From positions 2,876,027 through 2,940,026 of the forward strand of contig NC_054390.1 of NCBI RefSeq assembly GCF_001625195.1: a DNA stretch of 64,000 nucleotides. Direction: 5' to 3'. Of the stretch, positions 35,135 to 47,180 are shown one piece after another (the first letter of the stretch is position 1; every line of letters begins with the position of its first letter). The notes under the pieces are model-generated. The model saw nothing but the letters and a program-made list of their open reading frames with translations, ran no database searches and was not told the origin of the DNA. Source of the DNA: Drechmeria coniospora (Eukaryota; Ascomycota; Sordariomycetes; Hypocreales; Ophiocordycipitaceae). The translations under genes were made by a program, and so were the position numbers.

Positions 35135-36086
35135 CCACGGGAGGACCGAGCCCGGAACCACGCAGGCGGGTCGACGAGCTAGGAGAGAAGAAAGACAGAG
35201 ACGAGATCTACGTATCTGTCATCTAATGAAATGCACTCAACAAACCAGGGCAAAAAACCAAGCCGATCGATCAACCAGCCGTTGGTTGGGCCCATGGCCC
35301 CTGGATATAACACGGTGCTCCTGCACACGAAATGTCATCGCCTTGCCACACCGTGTGATTGAACCACGATGCCAGTACTCGCAGATGGTCGAAGTAAGCG
35401 GGATGGTATCACAACCGTCGTCCGAATCGTGGTTGACACATGGCTGCCTCAGCTAGAATCTCCCCTACCCGGTATCATAATATACCAAGATTGCGCATGA
35501 GGGCGACCACAGGACCAGGCGTAAACTAGATGACCGACGTCTCAACCGAATAAGCCTCAATATTCTAGCTCTCGCATTATCGAGACCGATATTATTTAGT
35601 TGATTCCGCCACGACCCAGCAGGGCCTTGCAAGCACAGAGACAACAAGCTTTGACTGTCTCCATGGCACGTCAAAAGAGGATTGCTCGTCGCCTTTTGGG
35701 CGGCGATGGATTATTGAAAGAAAAAAAAAAGAAAGAAAAAAGGTCATCATAGATTATCGCTGCGTGTGAATATCCTGAAGATCGTGAATAATTGTTTGCT
35801 GGCAGTGATCGCAGTTTGTGTCTGGACATTTTTTCGCATGGGCATCCGGATGGTGCTAATGGTGCTAATGGTGTTTGTTGCAGCTGCGCATACCAGACAT
35901 AACAGGTATAGCATTGAGGTCAAGTTTGGTACAGCATTACATTACACGTGGGTACGTACCGTTCTCGCCCTCACTTACTTAGTAACCCGCCTGAGGGCCT
36001 GACACCTCGTCAAGGTGCCAACTCGAGGTGACGAACTGAATTCTCATCAGCCTCTGGTCTCTACGTCATCTACCCCCGAGTTCGTC
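35135..36086. other. Intergenic, no gene supported
   Basis: 952 bp after the regulator. It is more AT-rich than the genes and has an A/G-rich stretch (about 35716-35743, GAAAGAAAAA-like). No protein-like frame was found. Confidence 0.6.
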
Positions 36087-36656
36087 ATGAACCGGCCGCG
36101 CAATCGACAACCTCGTTCAGGCAAAAGATCCGCACCCAATTCCCAAAATGCAAACAGCACGCCCCAACAAACGTCTGGCAGCGTTCCCACAGTTCATCAA
36201 GTCATACCCGGCGCATCCGTCTTCATCATCCTCAAGGAGGACCAGCCGACAGGTTCCGAGACTTTGGGGGTCGTGCAGGACGTGCTAACCAAGGGGAACC
36301 ATCCTCGCGGCATCAAGGTGCGCCTGCGGGAGGGGCAGGTCGGCCGAGTCCAGCGCATGAACAAGGATGCTGCGCCGTCGACAAGCAACGGCGCAGAAGC
36401 GCAGACGATACATTTCACCCCAGGCAGTGGAAGGTGGACTCACCGGTACGCGGATGTGAGGACCGAGCTGGACGAGTATCCAGAGGCACCATCCGAGAGG
36501 AGCCTGGCCGACTTCATGCCCGCACTACCGGCGAACGTCCCCGCCCTCGCGGCAGACGGTCTTGGGGCACCGTCGATTCATTGCCCGGTTTGTGACGTGT
36601 TTGAGGGAGACGAGGCAGCCGTAACCCATCACATTGAACAGGATCATTTCAAATAA
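36087..36656 (+). CDS. YwbE-domain (DUF2196) protein with C-terminal zinc finger
   Basis: Single-exon protein of 189 residues, unknown function. An Arg/Asn/Gln-rich disordered leader precedes a YwbE/DUF2196 domain at about residues 38-92: VIPGASVFIILKEDQPTG, LGVVQDVLTKGNHPRGIKV and RLREGQVGRVQ. That small SH3-like fold is known mostly as a short stand-alone bacterial protein. Here a linker and a C2H2/UBZ-like finger follow (CPVCDVFEGDEAAVTHH...DHF, about residues 163-186). A ubiquitin-binding or nucleic-acid-binding role for the finger is only an inference. The first in-frame ATG was used; frames extending upstream would need a non-ATG start. Confidence 0.78.
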   Translation: MNRPRNRQPRSGKRSAPNSQNANSTPQQTSGSVPTVHQVIPGASVFIILKEDQPTGSETLGVVQDVLTKGNHPRGIKVRLREGQVGRVQRMNKDAAPSTSNGAEAQTIHFTPGSGRWTHRYADVRTELDEYPEAPSERSLADFMPALPANVPALAADGLGAPSIHCPVCDVFEGDEAAVTHHIEQDHFK

Positions 36657-38053
36657 GGCATTCGGAGCGTGAAGAGGCTGCTGCTCGCCCACTGGCCATG
36701 CTTGATGGAAGCGTGCGGAATCCATTCGGCCCGGGAGCTTATTCTTGGACACTTCCCTTGGTACTAATCATCCACCATTACCTGGTATTCAGCAGGTGAG
36801 TCCTCCGTACATGCACCTTCACATACGACTCCATACCAATACTACTGCAGAAAAGTATATGCATGAACACTTGCAATTACATGCAGCATTGACATTTTAT
36901 GGTGTGCCCTTATAGCACTTACAGTATCATCACGAAAGTACGAACAAGGCATTTTGCTTTTTCTTCGCCCACAGTCCAGATATGAACGAATTGAGCTAGC
37001 GTTGTCTCAAGCTGCGAAGTGAAACATATCCTTTCTCCTTCAGGGTCGGTGGCAGCGAAGCGGGATCATGTCAACTCAACTATTACGGAGTACGGAACAG
37101 ACTACAGACATATACTCCGTACGGAGTGCGAATACCGCCCACACACGACTGCTATCGTTACTCGCTTGTGGGATTTGTACAGGATGGGCTCGAATAGACA
37201 ATATTGAATCAAATGAAAGGATGATGATGGTCCATTTGCAAAAAAAATGTTCCTGGTTGCGAGGCGAGCACCAGTTGCAAGGCACAAGATAGAAGGCCAC
37301 CTTTCGGCTGCTCGTGCCCCTCTTCCCGTGGCAGAGTGTTCAATGTCGCATCTGAACAGGAGAGGCCTCTCTACACATGCACATTCTACCTCGTGCAAGC
37401 ATCGATCTGGAACAGCGGCTGGAAAAGGGGCGAGTGTTTGTTGTGGTTGTGCTGGATGCATTCGTTGCGTTCCTCTTCCGTTCGGTTGATGACGCGCACG
37501 TGCCATGATTGGTGCGACCCGAGGAAGAAGCTTGGTACGTACCTTGTGGGGCGGAACTTCGTTGATCCCTTCCCCCCTCCAGCTAATAGTGCTCGACGCA
37601 ATCGGATTGGGCGGGCACCGACCCAACTCCAAAGCTGTGAGCAAGCTGCCTGTGGCTACTCCAGTAGGAACAGACAGGTTGCCTGAAACAACAGTGCTCC
37701 TTACACCTCCAAACCTTGACGACCGACAACGCTGCCTGCTTGCCATCCATCAGCAGCTCTCATACTCATTCTCCGCGCACATCTTCTCCGTCCTCGATCC
37801 GTTATTTTCCTCGCACTTGTTTTTGGGTTCCTCGTGTCAGCTTTACTCGCCTTCGTGCGTGACGCGAGAAGCTTCCATCAAATTCCTGACCTCGCGTGGC
37901 CTCCCGCCATCCTCGCCGTCCACATCATTAGGCGTCTCCCATCATCACCCACCACTGGCCAATTCGTGCCGGCCTTCCCTTTTCCCTAGAACATCCCGCC
38001 TCTCGGACATCTTGGCGGCCTGCACCTTCTGAATTCGCAGCTGAACCGGCGCC
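36657..38053. other. Intergenic, no gene supported
   Basis: 1.4 kb between the YwbE gene and clathrin heavy chain. A short GTACGGAGT patch lies near 37083-37130. The right 300 bases are the C/T-rich clathrin promoter and leader. No gene seen. Confidence 0.6.
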
Positions 38054-41000
38054 ATGGCGCCTCTGCCCATCAAGTTCCAGGAGCTCGTGCAGCTCGCCAA
38101 CGTGGGAGTGGACACGCAAGCGATCGGCTTCAACTCATGCGTACGTGCTCTGTCCTCGGTTGCCGTCGATTGAATTGACTAACCACCCCCGGCATCTCCA
38201 GACGCTCGAGTCCGATTCATACATTTGCATCCGAGAAAAGAAGAGCGAGGCGGCCCAGCCCGAGGTGGTCATCGTCGAGCTCAAGAACGGTAACAATGTC
38301 ACGCGCCGACCCATCAAGGCCGACAGTGCCGTGATGCACTGGAACCGACAGATAATCGCCTTGAAGGCCCAGTCTCGGACGCTGCAGATCTTCGATCTCG
38401 AGGAAAAGAAGAAGCTCAAGTCGTGCACCATGAACGAGGACGTCCAGTTCTGGCGGTGGATCAGCGAGACCACCCTCGGCCTCGTCACCACCAGCAGCGT
38501 CTATCACTGGGATGTCTTCGACTCGACCCAGGAAGCACCCTCCAAGGTCTTTGACCGCAACGCCAACCTCAATGTACGTCGTCTCCCATGATTCCGCCCC
38601 GCCCCCGCCCCGCGACGCGTCTGACCCCCCGTTTCTGCGCAGGGATGCCAAATCATCAATTACCGCGCTAATGCCGAAGGCAAATGGATGGTCGTCGTCG
38701 GCATCTCGTCCCAGCAGGGCCGTGTCGTCGGAGCGATGCAGCTGTACTCCAAGGACCGTGGCATTAGTCAAGCCATCGAGGGCCATGCCGCCGCCTTTGG
38801 CTCCCTACGGCTCGAGGGTGCCCCCCAGGACACCAAGCTCTTCAGCTTCGCCGTCCGAACCGCCACCGGCGCCAAGCTGCACGTCGTCGAGGTGGACCAC
38901 GCAGAGTCGAATCCCGTCTTCCAGAAAAAGGCCGTCGACATCTTCTTCCCCCCCGAGGCGACCAACGACTTCCCCGTGGCGCTGCAGATTTCCCAAAAGT
39001 ACGGCGTCATCTTCATGGTCACCAAGTATGGCTTCATCCACCTCTACGATCTCGAGACGGGCGGCCTCATCTACATGAACCGCATTTCGAGCGAGACCAT
39101 CTTCACGAGCTGCGCCGACGGCGAGTCCTCGGGCCTCGTGGGTATCAACCGCAAGGGCCAGGTTCTCTTCGTCACCATCGACGACTCCACCATCATCCCC
39201 TACCTTCTCGAGAATCCGGCAAACACGGAGATTGCCATCAAGCTGGCGTCGAGGGCTGGATTGCCTGGTGCAGACAACCTCTACGCGAAGCAGTTTGACC
39301 AGCTCTTCAACTCGGGCAGCTACATGGACGCGGCCAAGATCGCCGCCAACTCTCCCCGAGGCTTCCTCCGCACCGCCGAGACCATCGAAAAGTTCAAGCG
39401 GCTCCCCACCGAACCCGGCCAGATGGCCTACACGCTGCAGTACTTCGGCATGCTCCTCGACAAGGGCGTCCTGAACCAGCAGGAGACGCTCGAGCTCGCC
39501 CAGCCGGTGCTGCAGCAGAACCGGAAGCACCTGCTCGAGAAGTGGCTCAAGGAGGGCAAGCTCGACTGTTCCGAGCAGCTCGGTGACCTCGTCCGCCCCT
39601 ACGACGTGAACATGGCCTTGTCCATCTACCTCAAGGCCAACGTGCCCCAGAAGGTGGTCGCCGGCTTTGCCGAGACGGGCCAGTTCGACAAGATCCTGCC
39701 CTACGCCGCCCAGACGGGCTATCAGCCCGACTACATCCAGCTTCTGCAGCACATCATTCGCGTCAACCCGGAAAAGGGCGCCGAGTTCGCCACGGCTCTC
39801 GCCAACAGCGAGCAGGGCCCGTTGGTCGATTTCGAGCGTGTCTGCGACATCTTCCAGTCCCAGGGCATGATCCAGCAGGCCACGGCCTTCCTCCTCGACG
39901 CCCTCAAGGAGAACCTGCCCGAGCACGCTCGCCTGCAGACCCGCCTGCTCGAGATGAACCTGATGCACGCCCCGCAGGTGGCCGAGGCCATCCTGGGCAA
40001 CGACATGTTCACCCACTTCGACAGGCCGCGCATCGCCCACCTTTGCGAGCAGGCCGGCTTGCCTCAGAAGGCTCTCGAGCTGTACGAGGATCCCGAGGCC
40101 ATCAAGCGAGTCGTCATCAACATCCCCGGCGGCGCCAACTTCAACGCCGAGTGGCTGACCGAGTTCTTCGGCAAGCTCTCGGTCGAGCAGTCGCTCGACT
40201 GCTTGGATGCCATGATGAAGCACAACATGCGCCAGAACCTGCAGGCCGTCGTCAACATCGCGACCAAGTACTCCGAGCTCCTCGGCCCCGTCCGCCTGAT
40301 CGACCTGTTTGAAAAGTACAAGACGGCCGAGGGCCTCTTCTACTACCTCGGCAGCATCGTGAACCTGTCCGAGGACCCCGACGTGCACTTCAAGTACATC
40401 GAGGCCGCGACCAAGTCGAACCAGCTGAACGAGGTCGAGCGCATCTGCCGGGACAGCAACAGCTACAACCCCGAAAAGGTGAAGAACTTTCTCAAGGAGT
40501 CCAAGCTTCCGGAGCAGCTACCGCTCATCATCGTCTGCGACCGCTTCAACTTTGTTCATGACTTGATCCTCTACCTGTACCAGAACCAGCAGTTCAAGGC
40601 CATCGAGGCCTACGTTCAGCGTGTCAACCCGGGCCGGACGCCCGCCGTCGTCGGTGGCTTGCTCGACGTCGACTGCGACGAGGCCGTCATCAAGCAGCTT
40701 CTGAGCACCGTCGATGCGCAGCAGATCAACATCGACGAGTTGGTCTCGGAGGTGGAGACCCGCAACCGCCTCAAGCTTCTGCTGCCCTTCTTGGAGGCCA
40801 CCCTGCAATCCGGCAACCAGCAGCAGGCTCTCTACAACGCCCTCGCCAAGATCTACATTGACTCGAACAACAACCCGGAGAAGTTCCTCAAGGAGAACGA
40901 CCAGTACGACACGCTCACCGTCGGCAAGTACTGCGAGAAGCGCGATCCGAACCTGGCCTACATTGCCTACTCCAAGGGCCAGAACGACTTGGAGCTGGTG

Positions 41001-43296
41001 AACATCACCAACGAGAACGCCATGTACCGCGCTCAGGCTCGATATCTGTTGGAGCGATCCGACGCCGAGCTCTGGCGATTCGTCCTCAGCGAGAACAACA
41101 TTCACCGTCGCTCCGTCGTTGACCAGGTCACGGCCACGGCCATTCCCGAGTCCACCGACCCGGCCAAGGTCTCCGTCGCCGTCTCATCCTTCCTCGAGAA
41201 CGACCTGCCTCTGGAGCTCATCGAGCTCCTCGAGAAGATCGTGCTCGAGCCGTCTCCCTTCAGCGACAACCAGAACCTGCAGAACCTGCTCATGTTCACG
41301 GCCGCCAAGGCGGACAAGGCCCGTGTCATGGATTACATCCACAAGCTGGATGCGTACAACGCCGACGACATTGCCTCCTCGTGCGTCGAGGTGGGCCTCT
41401 TCGAGGAGGCGTTCGAGATCTACAAGAAGGCCGGCGACAAGGAAGCTGCCGTCAACGTCCTCGTCGAGCATGTCGTCAGCATCGACCGCTCCCAGGCGTA
41501 CGCGGAGGAGGTCGACATTCCCGAGGTCTGGAGTAAGGTTGCCAAGGCTCAGCTCGATGGCCTCCGCGTGCCCGACGCCATTGATTCCTACATCAGAGCC
41601 GATGACCCCAAGAACTACCCCGAGGTCATCGAGATTGCCACCCACGCCGGGAAGAACGAGGAGCTCGTCAAGTACCTGCGCATGGCCCGCAAGACGCTGC
41701 GGGAGCCTGCCATCGACACCGCCCTGGCCTTCTGTTACGCTCGCCTGGACCAGCTTGCCGAGCTCGAGGACTTCCTGCGGGCCACCAACGTGGCCAACAT
41801 CGAGGAATCCGGCGACAAGGCCTACGACGAGGGTCTGTTCGAGGCGTCAAAGATATTCTTCAGCAGCATCTCGAACTGGGCCAAGCTCGCCACGACGCTC
41901 GTGCACCTCAGCGACTACCAGGCCGCCGTCGAATGTGCCCGAAAGGCCAACAACATCAAGGTCTGGAAGCAAGTGCACGAAGCCTGCGTCGGCAAGAAGG
42001 AGTTCCGGCTGGCGCAGATCTGCGGCCTGAACTTGATTGTCGATGCCGAGCAGCTGCAGGCTCTCGTCAAGGAGTACGAGCGCAACGGTTACTTCGATGA
42101 GCTGATCGGACTGCTCGAGCAGGGCCTTGGCCTCGAGCGCGCTCACATGGGCATGTTCACCGAGTTGGGCATCGCCCTCTCTAGGTACCACCCCGATCGC
42201 CTGATGGAGCACATCAAGCTCTTCTGGTCCAGGATGAACCTGCCGAAGATGATCAAGGCCTGCGAGGAAGCAAACCTGTGGCCGGAGCTCGTGTTCTGCT
42301 ACTGCCACTACGACGAGTTCGACAATGCCGCCCTCGCTGTCATCGATCGTCCGGAGAACTCATGGGAGCACCAGCAGTTTAAGGAAATCTTGGTCAAGGT
42401 GGCCAACCTGGAGATCTACTACCGTGGCATCAAGTTCTACGTCGAGCAGCACCCGTCTCTTCTGACGGATCTTCTCGCGGCGTTGACGGCTCGCATTGAC
42501 GTGAATCGCGTCGTTAAGATGTTCCAGAAGAATGACAGCTTGCCGCTGATCAAGCCTTTCCTCCTCAACGTGCAGTCGCAGAACAAGCGCATTGTCAACG
42601 AGGCTGTCAACGATTTGCTCATCGAAGAGGAGGACCACAAGACCCTCCACGATTCGGTGCAAAACTACGACAACTACGATGCCGTCGAGCTGGCTGCCCG
42701 TCTGGAGAAGCATGACCTCATTTTCTTCCGCCAGATAGCCGCGAGCATTTACCGCAAGAACAAGCGGTGGGACAAGTCCATCGCCTTGTCCAAGCAGGAC
42801 AAGCTCTTCAAGGATGCCATCGAGACTGCCGCCACGTCAGGCAAGACTGATATCGTCGAAGATCTTGTTCGATACGTACGTTTCATTCCGCTCCCCCCCA
42901 CTTGTGTCCTGACGTTAAGCTAATCAATCTTGCGTCAAGTTTGTCGACATTGGACACAGGGAGTGCTATGCCGGCATGTTGTACGCCTGCAACGAGCTCA
43001 TCCGACCGGATCTGGTGCTAGAGCTGTCTTGGCGGCACGGCCTCACCGACTTTAGCATGCCTTACATGATCAACATGTTGTCGCAGCAGACCAAGGAGAT
43101 TGCCCTGCTCAAGGCAGACAATGAGGTTCGCAAGGCCAAGGAGAAGGAGCAGGAGAAGACCGATGACAACACGCCTATTCTAGGCGCCGGTCGGCTCATG
43201 ATCACTGCCGGCCCCGGTGGTGCTGGAACGGCCTCGCCATCCCTGTACGGCCAGACCAACGGGTTCGCGCCGCAACCCACGGGCTACGGTTACTAG
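38054..43296 (+). CDS. CHC1: Clathrin heavy chain
   Basis: Structural triskelion subunit of clathrin coats on Golgi, endosomal and endocytic vesicles. Exons 38054-38140, 38202-38573, 38643-42875 and 42940-43296 give 1,682 residues, the standard length. The N-terminal beta-propeller begins MAPLPIKFQELVQLANVGVD and contains TLESDSYICIREK, HWNRQIIALKAQ and DVQFWRWISE. The linker and seven heavy-chain alpha-solenoid repeats follow, then the light-chain-binding and trimerisation region (LSWRHGLTDFSMPYMINM). The Gly/Pro-rich tail ends in QPTGYGY. The third exon of 4.2 kb is the longest open frame in the window. Strong codon bias (C-ending) fits high expression. The 3' end converges on the DPAP gene, 531 bp away. 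Confidence 0.97.
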
Positions 43297-43827
43297 ATGC
43301 ATGTGCCCGTGTGGGCCTGGCTACCTGCGTATCATATGCCGGTTCAGACACTTCACCAGTGCCCATTTTATGGGATGCGGGAGACGGCGCAATGGGCTCA
43401 TTCCCTCTCTCCTCGAAGCACGGGTGATTCAGGAATTTCACTATAGTACATGGCTGCAGACGGGAGATGATCGTGTGGATGCAATGCGGATGAGGGCCCT
43501 AGTTAGCTATTTTTCAGCTTTGCCTTCCCTTTGCCGATGGAAAGAAGCTATTTTTTAGACTTGCTGAGACAAATTCTTAGTTTCCTTCGACGAGCAGACG
43601 GAGATTTGGCAAGTTGCGACGGACAAGGTGTGCACTTTCCGATCCATGTTGTATTATAATACATAATCAATTTGTTATTTGGTACACACGGTTCCTCGGC
43701 GAGAATGTTCAATGCAAGAAACATGAGTTGCCTACACTGCATTCGCGAGAAAGGACGTCATTCTCGCGTGCGGCAGTGTGGTGCTGCATGCGTCTCTTCG
43801 CATAACTCTCGTCACCATTGTACACAG
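43297..43827. other. Convergent 3' intergenic region
   Basis: 531 bp between the stop codons of clathrin heavy chain and the dipeptidyl aminopeptidase. It is AT-rich in the middle (about 43545-43700), suitable for the two polyadenylation regions. No gene seen. Confidence 0.6.
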
Positions 43828-46635
43828 TCAGCCACGCTTTTCCGAGCGTTTTCGCTTGTCGTCTATCGGTTTAGGGTTTTGAATCTTGAGCCATTCGCCG
43901 TTGAAAGCGTTGATGAGCCAGTTGTTAAGTTCTAGGTTCAATCATCAGCAATGAAGTCCATGCTTTGGGGAAAAAGGTGACAAGGGGCTGCCGAGCGTAC
44001 TGTCATATACGATGCGGTTTGCATGGTGGAGGGAGATGCTGTGGTCGCTGTCGGGAAACACGTGGACGTCATAGTTCTCCACGGAGGCGAGGTCAAGGGC
44101 GTCGAGGAGATTGAGCGAGTTTTGGAAGTGGACGTTGTCGTCAGCAGTGCCGTGCATGAGCAGGAATCGCTTGTTCAGGCCGAGGGCAGACGCGTTGCTG
44201 ACGCGGGAACCATCGTAGCCGGCCGCGTTGTCCTTGGGCAGACGCATGTAGCGCTCGGTGTAGATGCTGTCGTAGAAGCGCCAATCTGTGACGGGGGCGA
44301 CGGCCATGCCGTACGAAAACGTCCGTCCGGCGTCCTGCTCGAGGGTCTTTAGGGTTGTAAACCCACCGTAGGACCAGCCCCAGATGGCGAGACGCTCGGG
44401 ATCAACATAGTCGAGCGAGGCGTAGTGGCGGGCAGCAGCGATGTGATCTTGCGCCTCGAGGAGGCCGAGCTGGGAGCGGACGCAGACGCGATGCTTGCGA
44501 CCGAGAAATCCCGTGCCTCGGGGATCGACGGTGACGACGACGTAGCCCAAGGCAGAGGCGACGTAGCTTTGGAAGTCGACAGAAAATCTCATGGCCACGC
44601 TTTGAGAGCCCGGGCCCGAGTATTGCTGAAAGAGCACCGGGTACTTCTTTTCAGGGCTGAAGTGAACCGGGCGACGCTCCAGGTAGTTGACCTTGACTCC
44701 GTTGTCCAGCTCAAGCACACCGTACTTGAGCGTGGGAAGGTCATGGCTTTGAACACGATCTGCCAGCAACGTGTTTGATTCAATGAGTCGATCGTACATG
44801 GCGCCTGTGGCAGGTGTGGATATGACCTTTTGGTAAGGAACCTCGGGCCCTTTGTAGGACAGAAGGGCGAAGCCGGCTCCGGACGAAAAGGAAGCAGTGT
44901 AATAGCCGTCGGCGGAGGTGTTTGTGAGGGGTTGGAGGTTGGCACCATCGAGCTGGACAGAATAAATGTGGCGCTGCATGGAGGACTCTTTGGTGCCGGT
45001 AAAATAGACGAGGTTGTTGGCCAGGTCAACGGCCAATGGTCCGCCATCGACGTCCCAGTCGCCCGAAGTGAGCAGTATGGGCTCAGGGTTATCGATGGGG
45101 GTAAAGTAGGCCAAATGCTCAAAGTTATCGTGAATAATGGTGTCAATATATCCGTCCAGCTTTCGACCCTGGTCAACATCGGCCGGGATGAAGGCCGTCT
45201 CGTGGGATATCTCGAACCAGCCTCCATCCACCTTGGTGACGTCTATGTCCTTGACCGTTTTGGCCTCTCGGGCGGCAATGTCAACGAGGATGACTTTGAG
45301 GTGGTCGCCGACACGGTTCGTTTCCTTGACGAGGACCTTGTCGTTTGCCCACAGCACGTTGTTGATGATGCGGTCGTCGGGGGGGAAATCGGCCTGGATG
45401 TGCGCGGAGAAGACATCACCCTTGGCAACGTCGTAGAACTGAAGGTCGACGACGGGATTGTGAGAACCCGGTTTGGGGTATCGGATTTGGCGAACCTCGG
45501 GATAAGCCTCTTCCCCTTTGGGCGGCTGCTTGCCGCTGGGGCGGGAAACGTAGTATTGGACGGCAAAGTCCTTGACGCCCGTCTCGTTTGTGCGCAGAAA
45601 TGCGAGGTACTTGCCGTCGGCCGACCACCAGGTAGCCTCGCGGCCGCTGAAGACCTCTTCCTCGTAAACCCAGTCCGGTATGCCGTAAAAGTATTCCGGA
45701 CCACCGTCGCTCGTGATCTGAACGACGGGCGTGCTGTGATTGACGCGTCGAACGTAGAGATTGTTCTCCATGGTGAAGGCGACGGCGTCGCTTTGGGGAC
45801 TCCAGCTGGCGAGCTGAACCTTGGCCTTGTCGTTGTCGGGATAGAGGGGTTCCACGGCGCCGGAGGCGACGTCGAGGATGAAGTAGGTGGCGGTAAAGGA
45901 ATGACGCCAGTTCTTCTCCTCGTCGACGCCGATGAGGACCTTGGTCAGATCCGGGCTCGGCTCAAGCCATTCCGGCCAGTAGGGCTTGTTTCCGTACTTG
46001 AAGTGGCCCGTCTTCATCAGCGTGCGCGACTTGGCGATCGTCAGGTCCGAGCTTCGAACGGCGGGATCCTTGTTCGAGCGAACGTCCTCGACGACGAGGT
46101 AGTCCTTGCCGGAGGCGTTTTGCTCGAGCAGCAGGCCATCCTGGCCGTCGGGGGAAGCAATCCAGCTGATGGAATGCGACGTCGGCGACCAGAAGCCGTT
46201 GAAAACGTGATCCAGCGTGACGGGATTGCCCGAAGGGGCGGAGTCGAGGTCGGCATCGGGGCTACGATTCGAGTCGGTGACGTGCTTGTGCGAGGCCGTG
46301 GAGACGAAGACGACGAGGGCGAGGAACCAGACGCCGACGACGACGCCGACGAAAATCCAGAGGGTCCGTCGGAAGCCTCGATCCATGGGCTTTCGCTGCA
46401 GAGGGACGGCGGGCGGATGATGGAGGAAGGGACCGGCCTCGCCGTTGCTAGGGTCGTCGTAGTCGGCTTCCTCCCGGAAGGGGGGCCGGCTGGACTTTCG
46501 GAAGGCAGGATCCTTTTCCATTTCCTCCTGCAGCCGGTCGAAGACGAGGCTCGTGGTCGACACGGAGGAGAGCGAACCTTGGGAAAGGCGAGGTTGCCGG
46601 GCAGCGGGCTCCTGAGCGGACGAGGAGGGTTCCAT
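43828..46635 (-). CDS. dapB: Type II membrane dipeptidyl aminopeptidase (DPP IV family, DapB/STE13-like)
   Basis: Serine exopeptidase of family S9B that removes X-Pro or X-Ala dipeptides, acting in the vacuole or late Golgi. Two exons, 46635-44001 and 43931-43828, give 912 residues, close to fungal DapB. A cytosolic N-terminus of about 90 residues precedes one transmembrane anchor (residues 91-113, [20 protein letters not shown]). A beta-propeller carries the WVYEEEVF double-Glu motif. The hydrolase domain has the nucleophile in GWSYGG (Ser near 755), Asp in GTADDNVHF and His in DSDHS. The first-exon frame runs on into a false C-terminus; splicing at AC A|GTACGC restores the family ending [16 protein letters not shown], followed by a basic tail ([11 protein letters not shown]). 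Vacuolar DapB is favoured over Golgi Ste13 by overall similarity, but this is not certain. Confidence 0.93.
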
Positions 46636-46917
46636 CCTGACGGCCGAAAGAGGAAGGCCGAGGTGGAGAGGCTGTGGGCGAGACGCACACGGGGAGGGGA
46701 GGGGTGCGGGATCAAATCAGACGGCAATGGACGAAGCGAGAGGGTGGCATAGTGTCGGGAGAGAGGGAAGCTCCAGCAGCAGGCAGTGCAAAGGGAAGCA
46801 CTGGGAGGCCGAGTGGCCGAGGTGAGGACAAGGAGAGAAGAAGATGGTGGGAGGAAAGCTCAGGAGGATGGTGTTGGAATGGTGCAGGCGCAACTACATG
46901 AAGGTACGGCGGCCGAG

Positions 46918-47180
46918 ATTACATGTACACTTCAAGTACAAGTAAGTACTGTACAGTACGTACTCGGTACAATGTCCCTGCGAGTACAAAGTAGAGCTAG
47001 TACCTACTCACCAGTACAGCCATGTACTGGGTAAGTGCGTCGATGTAGTTTGTCACCCATTGCCGCCGTCCTCGGCACCTAGTTCAGTGGTAGGTGTACA
47101 CCGACGTCGATGTGTTGTACTTTGTCGCGAGTACTGTCAATAGATGTAGATGTACATGCATGTACGGAGTACTTGGGTGT
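46918..47180. repeat. GTAC-word island 3
   Basis: About 260 bases with repeated AAGTACTGTACAGTACGTACT-like and TGTACGGAGTACTT words, same character as the other islands. Confidence 0.72.

Noticed and set aside
38805..40388. 527-residue minus-strand frame inside clathrin heavy chain
   Set aside because: Leu/Val/Glu-rich antisense shadow caused by strong codon bias in CHC1.
44830..46752. 640-residue plus-strand frame opposite the dipeptidyl aminopeptidase
   Set aside because: Antisense shadow of a GC-rich gene. It has no family features, while the minus strand has the full S9B catalytic set.
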